A DNA stretch of 18,140 nt from CAZUMH01 sp964621645 (lineage in GTDB: Bacteria; Zhuqueibacterota; QNDG01; JAGLOF01). The translations under genes were made by a program, and so were the position numbers. The stretch covers positions 1 to 18,140 of the forward strand of contig CAZUMH010000071.1 of NCBI GenBank assembly GCA_964621645.1, read 5' to 3'. The notes under the pieces are model-generated. The model was not told the DNA's origin. It saw only the letters and a program-made list of their open reading frames with translations, and did not search any database. Positions 13,471-18,140 of this stretch are shown here, in pieces. Positions within the stretch are counted from its first letter, which is position 1, and each line of letters begins with the position of its first letter.

Positions 13471-15516
13471 TTACACCTTAGATACACCACGATACAGCTG
13501 TAATCCGACTTCTTGAACCAATTCATCGACATGATAAGGCTTCTGCAGGAAAGACACATCGCGCAGGAGGCTTTCCTTTATCCGATCCACATCCCGAGAA
13601 TAGCCGCTGCCCAGAACCACTTTCAGCTGAGGCTTGCGTACCATGAGCCGTTTGGCCAGGTCAATCCCAGTCATGCCCGGAAGCATAATATCGCTGAAAA
13701 GCAGTGAAAACGGTTCCCGCTCCCGTGTAAACATATCCATAGCCTCTTCCGCATCGGCGGCGGGATAGCTATGATAGCCAGAGGCATCCAGAGCACGAAT
13801 GATTGTTTTTCTTACGTTGGGATCATCCTCCACTACCAATATTTTCTCACCACTTCCTTTTTTGAGTTTATCAGGCATGATTTTACCAGTAACTCTTTTA
13901 GGTTGTTTATCAACAACAGGAAGATAAAGTCTGAAGACAGTCCCCTTATCAATCTCACTATCCACAGATATCCACCCGTTGTGCTGTTTAATGACACCGG
14001 ATGCCACCGAAAGACCCAATCCTGTTCCGTTTTTTTCTTTCTTGGTGGAAAAGAAGGGATTGAAAATTTTCTTTTTTATTTCGGGATTGATTCCCATGCC
14101 GCTATCAGAGACTTCAATGCAAACATACTTTCCCATTCGAGATTCCAGAATTCTCTCGCAGTCTTCATCGTTAAAACTCTGATTCCTGGTTTTTATCACC
14201 AGCTTTCCGCCCTTTGGCATTGCGTCCCTGGAGTTCAGGGCCAGATTCATCAAAACCTGTTCAAGAGAATCAGTATCGACTTCTGTGGTCCAAAGAGTCG
14301 GCTCCAGATCCGTGATTATGGATATATTTTCAGGCAGGATTCTTGTCATCAGATCTTTCAGATTTAAAATCAAAGCGTTCATATTGATGGACTTTAGATT
14401 CCGGATATTTTTAGTTCCGAAAAGCAGCAGTTTTTTCGTCAACTGCGCGGCCAGTTCTGTGGCTTTTCTGATTTCATTAAAATCGTTTCGCAGTGAATTC
14501 CAATCGACTACTTCTTGTTTATTCATGTTCATCAGAGCCAGATCACTGCTCCCCTGAATCGCAGTGATAATATTATTGAAATCATGAGCAATTCCCCCAA
14601 CCAGGTTACCGATTGCGTTCATTTTCTGTGTATGAAGCAGCTGCTTCCGGTATTTTACATTCTCTTGCTCTGCCCGGATTTTGTTGGTTACTTCCAGCCA
14701 GATGGCAACGATGAGCCAGATTCGGCCTCCGTCCTTTTTTACTGGAAAAACGGTAAGATCGAAGACTCCTGGTTCAATGTTTTTGTTATCTTTTATCAAA
14801 ATACGGGGTAAAAATACCGTTTCACCGCTGGATGTTTTTTTAAGGATATTCTCACTCATTCTCTGTCCGATCCCTTTCTGATTGGAAAGATGAATCGTAG
14901 GATCGGTTTTTTCTCTGTGTCCGTGAAAAAACACGTTCGCCGCCTGATTTTCCATGGTACAGGTGCCATCGTGATCATAGACCTGAATTGGGAAAGGCAT
15001 TTGATTCAAGATATGATAAAGCCGTCTCTCATTCTCATGTAACATTCTCTGCAACCATACCTGTTTATTCACTATTGCCTGGGTGAAAAATCCAAGCAGG
15101 AGCAGCATACCTAAAGGAAGAAGACGGGACCAGGTTTCCATTGCATTCGGCTGGAACATGCTTTTCAACAAAGGGATATCCATATGCAAAAGCCACTGAC
15201 GCAATGATTCGATGATCCAGTAAAAAAGACTGAAAATCAAACTGACAGGAATGATTCGCAGGGTATATATCCGGCCTTGATTGATTTTTTCAATGCTAAT
15301 TTTCCGAGACGAGATATAGTGCCCGTATAACGACATCAGTATAATAATACAAATCACCAGGAAACGCAGCCAGAAAGTCATGGCATCGGGAAAAAAGATG
15401 CTGTGCGGGATCGGTCCTTTGTCGAAAACCAATACATCCCGGACTGCATCCAGCACCCAATAACTCAGACTGAAAAAAAGTCCCAATGGAAACCATTTGA
15501 CATTTTTAAAAGCCAT
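13471..15516 (-). CDS. Membrane hybrid histidine kinase with duplicated two-helix sensor and receiver domain
   Basis: Positions count from the upstream GTG (15531); the chosen ATG at 15516 is residue 6, with GAGAG 8 bases before it. Residues 14-75 and 94-155 are two copies of a membrane module (FSLxYW, then FxPxAMxxWxR). A PAS-like domain follows (165-285), then HisKA with GGIAHDFNN (phosphoacceptor His316), HATPase with N-box NLALNSRDAM (429-438), DSGMG (476-480) and GTGLGLS (502-508), and a C-terminal receiver with ILVVEDD (564-570), phosphoacceptor Asp614 (FSDIMLPGMTG) and Lys664. All catalytic residues are present. No output or regulator gene is adjacent, so the downstream partner is unknown. 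It is convergent with the DUF72 gene. Confidence 0.93.
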   Translation of the reverse strand: MAFKNVKWFPLGLFFSLSYWVLDAVRDVLVFDKGPIPHSIFFPDAMTFWLRFLVICIIILMSLYGHYISSRKISIEKINQGRIYTLRIIPVSLIFSLFYWIIESLRQWLLHMDIPLLKSMFQPNAMETWSRLLPLGMLLLLGFFTQAIVNKQVWLQRMLHENERRLYHILNQMPFPIQVYDHDGTCTMENQAANVFFHGHREKTDPTIHLSNQKGIGQRMSENILKKTSSGETVFLPRILIKDNKNIEPGVFDLTVFPVKKDGGRIWLIVAIWLEVTNKIRAEQENVKYRKQLLHTQKMNAIGNLVGGIAHDFNNIITAIQGSSDLALMNMNKQEVVDWNSLRNDFNEIRKATELAAQLTKKLLLFGTKNIRNLKSINMNALILNLKDLMTRILPENISIITDLEPTLWTTEVDTDSLEQVLMNLALNSRDAMPKGGKLVIKTRNQSFNDEDCERILESRMGKYVCIEVSDSGMGINPEIKKKIFNPFFSTKKEKNGTGLGLSVASGVIKQHNGWISVDSEIDKGTVFRLYLPVVDKQPKRVTGKIMPDKLKKGSGEKILVVEDDPNVRKTIIRALDASGYHSYPAADAEEAMDMFTREREPFSLLFSDIMLPGMTGIDLAKRLMVRKPQLKVVLGSGYSRDVDRIKESLLRDVSFLQKPYHVDELVQEVGLQLYRGVSKV

Positions 15517-15943
15517 AAGATCATCTCTCACTTATGATTTAATGATTACTCTGCTTCGAAATAAGGCAACATTTATTCCATTCCTTTGATAAAATGGCTG
15601 CGCCACAGTACGAATCCAATATTATTGCTGGCGGGGCTATTGATCCGGCCATGCGGCCGTCTCGAATATGCAATGTTTTTCTCTGGGCCGTTCAAGAGTA
15701 TTCAGTATAATGCAACCTGGGAGGGAGTACTGTAATATCCCTAATCGGACCCCGCCGACCACACAGGAATTATTATTTGTAATCTATTGTTTATTAATGG
15801 ATAACGATCCGGGATTATTCCACTAATTCGGGATGAGAATGATCAAAATCAAACTGGATTATATCCTGAGTGAGCGCTTTAGATATCCTGATCTTCCGGT
15901 CCGATATAAGACAGCCATATTCTTTCTGTTGTCAATAAATAAT
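15517..15943. other. Gene-poor region upstream of the hybrid kinase
   Basis: It should carry the kinase promoter on the minus strand; no hexamer pair is convincing. A 5-bp GC stem CGGCC/GGCCG lies at 15646-15659. A 61-codon frame at 15833-16018 was rejected. No RNA gene or repeat family is recognised. Confidence 0.5.
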
Positions 15944-15973
15944 AATACCCCTCTCATGAAAGAGAGGGGTATT
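15944..15973. terminator. Strong hairpin, possible terminator of the aldo/keto reductase gene
   Basis: A perfect 12-bp stem (15944-15955 with 15962-15973) has a 6-base loop. On the minus strand it is followed by ATTATTTATTG, an AT-rich but interrupted U tract, 110 bases beyond the reductase stop. On the + strand it is followed by GATTTCATT. Confidence 0.5.
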
Positions 15974-16008
15974 GATTTCATTAATAAAAAAGCCTTTTAC
16001 CGGTTTTT

Positions 16009-16043
16009 GGATGGGTGATTACGTTCCTTTTTATCACCCATCC
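16009..16043. repeat. Second hairpin after the aldo/keto reductase gene
   Basis: An 11-bp perfect stem (16009-16019 with 16033-16043) has a 13-base loop containing CCTTTTT on the + strand. On the minus strand it is followed by CCAAAAACC, not T, so it is not a classical terminator. It may stabilise the 3' end of the reductase mRNA. Confidence 0.5.
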
Positions 16044-16082
16044 AGGGAAGATTTACTCGGTACATGTATCGGTGTCTTCTTC

Positions 16083-17297
16083 CTATACCAGGTAATCTGC
16101 CGGCAGATGCCGTATGGTATCAAGTGAACAGACTCTTTCTTTTACATTGAATTTCTGAATGCAGCGCACGGAGCATGATTCACAATCCCGGCAGGGAGAT
16201 TCACCGGCTGCTGCCTCCTGCCAGGCCGAATAAGCGGCTTCAAGATTCCGGTATCCGTACATATACATATGGCCCCGCATCAAAGTGGGGATATCCAGTC
16301 CTTTGCTGCACTGTCCGGCACAGGAATTACACTGCTGGCAGTAGAGGCTGGCCGTCTTTTCAGCAGCACCCAGTTTTAAATCTTTCTTTTCCTGGGGAGA
16401 CAGTTTGATATCTTCCTGCACCGACATGTCAAGTTCGAGCTGATCGAAGGTAGTCATACCGGGTATGGCGGTGCAGACATTTGGATTTGCCAGAGCCCAT
16501 TTCAAGGCAGCTTTGGTATTGATGGGATCCTGTCTCTCCTTGTCCCAGTAGGCTCCGGCCAAGGTTTTCATGGCCACGATTCCGATTCCGGCGGCAACTG
16601 CCTTGGCAATCATATCGTCCATTTGCTGGCGGTGGTCCTGTTGAAAATTATAAGCGGTCAGCACGACATCATAGAAGTCACTGTCTATGGCCGCCTGCAG
16701 AACTTCAGGTTCATTGCTGTGGGTGGTGACACCTACAAAACGGGCCTTACCGTCCTTTTTTGCCTGTCGTAAGGCTTCCATAGCCGGTTCATAGAGCGCT
16801 GCTCCCCGTTTGGTGAGATTATGCAGGTAAAGAATGTCCACATAATCAGTTTGAAGGCGTTTCAGGGAAACTTCCAGAGTTTGCAGGAAATCATCTTTCT
16901 TCTTCTCAGTGCGATATAAACCCGTTTTACGATCCTTGCCTGACGCTCCGATTTTCGTCGCCAGATAGAATGAATCCCGCGGAAGGTCCTTTATTACATC
17001 ACCGATCATTGTTTCATTCCGGCCCATCTGGTAAACATTGGCCGTGTCCAGCATTTTAATCCCCGCGTCGAGCGCGGCTTTGACCAGATGCGGATTATCG
17101 GCATTCATCACACCCATACTGACAATTGGCATCTCAAGGCCGGTTTTCCCCAGTTTACGAGTAATGACGGCACCTGATTTCTTTTCTATCTTTGAGCGTC
17201 CGGTAAGTATCGCCGGAGCCCAGGCGGCGCCGGCGAAACCCGTCAACCCCGTTTTTAAAAAATTTCTTCTACTGGCTAACCCACTTTTTTTCTTCAT
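16083..17297 (-). CDS. Tat-exported aldo/keto reductase with C-terminal 4Fe-4S ferredoxin-like domain
   Basis: An NAD(P)H-type oxidoreductase predicted to work outside the cytoplasm. The N-terminus carries a twin-arginine signal: ASRRNFLKTGLTGFAGAAWA (8-27). The reductase barrel (about 45-310) has the catalytic tetrad Asp84 (LDTANVYQ), Tyr89, Lys115 (ATKIG) and His159 (LYLHN). The C-terminal 90 residues hold two CxxCxxCxxxC clusters, Cys320/323/326/330 and Cys369/372/375/379, plus Cys390, fit for two 4Fe-4S centres. At 404 aa it exceeds plain reductases (about 320) by the signal and Fe-S tail. AAAGGAGG lies 4 bases before the ATG. It is probably a single gene. The substrate is not evident; sugar or carbonyl reduction coupled to electron transfer is conjecture. 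Confidence 0.92.
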   Translation of the reverse strand: MKKKSGLASRRNFLKTGLTGFAGAAWAPAILTGRSKIEKKSGAVITRKLGKTGLEMPIVSMGVMNADNPHLVKAALDAGIKMLDTANVYQMGRNETMIGDVIKDLPRDSFYLATKIGASGKDRKTGLYRTEKKKDDFLQTLEVSLKRLQTDYVDILYLHNLTKRGAALYEPAMEALRQAKKDGKARFVGVTTHSNEPEVLQAAIDSDFYDVVLTAYNFQQDHRQQMDDMIAKAVAAGIGIVAMKTLAGAYWDKERQDPINTKAALKWALANPNVCTAIPGMTTFDQLELDMSVQEDIKLSPQEKKDLKLGAAEKTASLYCQQCNSCAGQCSKGLDIPTLMRGHMYMYGYRNLEAAYSAWQEAAAGESPCRDCESCSVRCIQKFNVKERVCSLDTIRHLPADYLV

Positions 17298-17489
17298 TCG
17301 TCCTCCTTTGCGTGTAATAAGAAGATTGATACGATTTTTACCGCTTCATATACGTCATCTGTATAATAAAGATACATAACAGTAAAGAAAAATGCAAAAT
17401 TATTTCATAATTTGGGAACCCCTGCCGGCCTGCAGCGTACAATAGTCAGATCAATCATATATTTTCCTCTCAATTCCCTCTCATAGTAT
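17298..17489. other. Upstream region of the aldo/keto reductase gene
   Basis: An AT-rich leader of the minus-strand reductase gene. Candidate -10 elements (TATTAT, TATACA on the minus strand near 17365-17375) lack a good -35. No gene is seen. Confidence 0.35.
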
Positions 17490-17518
17490 GGGCGAAGTAT
17501 TCAAAAGATACTTCGCCC
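17490..17518. terminator. Hairpin after the amidohydrolase gene
   Basis: A perfect 11-bp stem (17490-17500 with 17508-17518) has a 7-base loop, 47 bases beyond the amidohydrolase stop on the minus strand. The T-rich tail (CCTTCTTTTT) is on the + strand side; the minus side reads ATACTATGAGAG. By position it suits the amidohydrolase, by tail it suits + strand transcripts. Confidence 0.5.
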
Positions 17519-17564
17519 CCTTCTTTTTACCCCTGCCCGCCAAATTAAAGCGAGATGGAAATGC

Positions 17565-18140
17565 TCAATTACTATCCGGCGGTCTGTTGCGGAACTGTTC
17601 ATATAATTCAGTATGTTTGCTTGTCAGCGCTATATGATCCCCAGTAATAAAAAGATGCTTTATCTTAGTAGCCATCTCCAGGATATCGCCGTCCGCCACG
17701 ACGATATTGGCCAGTTTCCCTTTTTCCAGGCTGCCGATTCTGTCTGCGACTCCGAAAATCTCAGCCGGATTAATGGTAACCGCGCGCAAGGCCTCCCCTT
17801 TATCGAGTCCATAAGCCGCCGCTGTGCCGGCATGATAGGGCAGGCTGCGTACATCAGCTGCACCGCCGGTAAAGAATGCTATCTTTACTCCTGCCCGCTG
17901 CAGGGCTCCGGCATCGGCATAGGCGGCATCATAAGGATCCTTCAATCCGACACTGCGCAGCACCGGACCAACCAGGACCGGCAGGCCGGATTCCTTGATT
18001 TTATCCGCTACTTTCCAGCCCTCGCCGCACCCCACAAGCGCGGCTTTTAAATCCTCTTTCTCGATAAATTCAATGGCGTTGAGGATATCCTTTTCGTTAT
18101 CCACTCTTACCAACACCAGCAATTCCTTTCTCATCACTGC
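17565..18140 (-). CDS. Amidohydrolase, C-terminal part (5' end outside window)
   Basis: The C-terminal 190 or so residues of a metal-dependent amidohydrolase of the imidazolonepropionase-like group. Recognisable are DILNAIEFIEKEDLKAALVG, ADKIKESGLPVLVGP, LPYHAGTAAAYGLDKGEALRAVT with the helix before the C-terminal composite domain, and INPAEIFGVADRIGSLEKGKLANIVV. The frame is open to the window edge, and the methionine at 18134 is inside a conserved segment, so the gene is cut, not short. Where relatives often carry a His (VxVHA) this reads VLVRVDN, and where they carry a metal Asp (xxTD) it reads FFTGG. It may therefore be the degenerate partner of an amidohydrolase pair. No signal peptide can be judged. 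Confidence 0.85.
   Translation of the reverse strand, partial: AVMRKELLVLVRVDNEKDILNAIEFIEKEDLKAALVGCGEGWKVADKIKESGLPVLVGPVLRSVGLKDPYDAAYADAGALQRAGVKIAFFTGGAADVRSLPYHAGTAAAYGLDKGEALRAVTINPAEIFGVADRIGSLEKGKLANIVVADGDILEMATKIKHLFITGDHIALTSKHTELYEQFRNRPPDSN

Noticed and set aside
15833..16018. 61-codon plus-strand frame ending in FLDG
   Set aside because: No RBS, and its second half is encoded by the two hairpins; the residues follow from the inverted repeats.

Overview
The window (about 50% GC by eye) is ordinary-looking bacterial chromosome. It carries housekeeping metabolism, two tRNAs, envelope proteins and two sensor proteins. I see no insertion sequence, phage gene, CRISPR array, toxin-antitoxin pair or obvious defence locus. 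Lipoprotein and twin-arginine signal peptides and a predicted exported beta-propeller point to a diderm. The Fe-S aldo/keto reductase suits an anaerobe, and the DUF3098-like protein, the short serA-serC pair and the PurS-PurS-PurL fusion recall the FCB superphylum or nearby candidate phyla. That placement is an inference from gene style, not from a marker gene.

Layout. 39-2011 (+): a serA-like dehydrogenase and serC form a serine biosynthesis operon closed by a strong intrinsic terminator. 2395-4995 (-): an operon of a coiled-coil protein with a histone-H1-like Lys/Ala/Pro tail, an exported PQQ-type beta-propeller protein and hypoxanthine phosphoribosyltransferase; the last two overlap by ATGA. 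5249-5839 (-): a hypothetical lipoprotein. 6068-6780 (-): a small two-helix membrane protein, tRNA-Val almost touching its stop codon, then tRNA-Asp and a terminator. Two near-perfect sigma70 promoters with identical hexamers serve this block. 6972-8351 (-): a membrane PAS protein with a decayed histidine kinase core. 8615-12409 (+): a possible 39-residue ORF, a consensus promoter, then purL (TTG start, two PurS-like domains fused in front) and purQ. 12460-13383 (+): a DUF72 protein, convergent with 13471-15516 (-), a hybrid histidine kinase whose membrane sensor is a tandem duplication. 15517-16082 has no supported gene but holds two strong hairpins. 16083-17297 (-): a Tat-exported aldo/keto reductase with two Fe-S cysteine clusters. 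17565-18140 (-): the C-terminal part of an amidohydrolase cut by the window edge.

The most unusual signals are these. The beta-propeller gene has no ATG, GTG or TTG where one should be, but has an AUC codon ideally placed behind a Shine-Dalgarno formed by the upstream gene's last codons. A pseudokinase lies in the same window as an intact hybrid kinase. The hybrid kinase carries a duplicated membrane module. A eukaryote-like basic tail is found on a bacterial coiled-coil protein. None of these amounts to a clearly new system, and I do not claim one.
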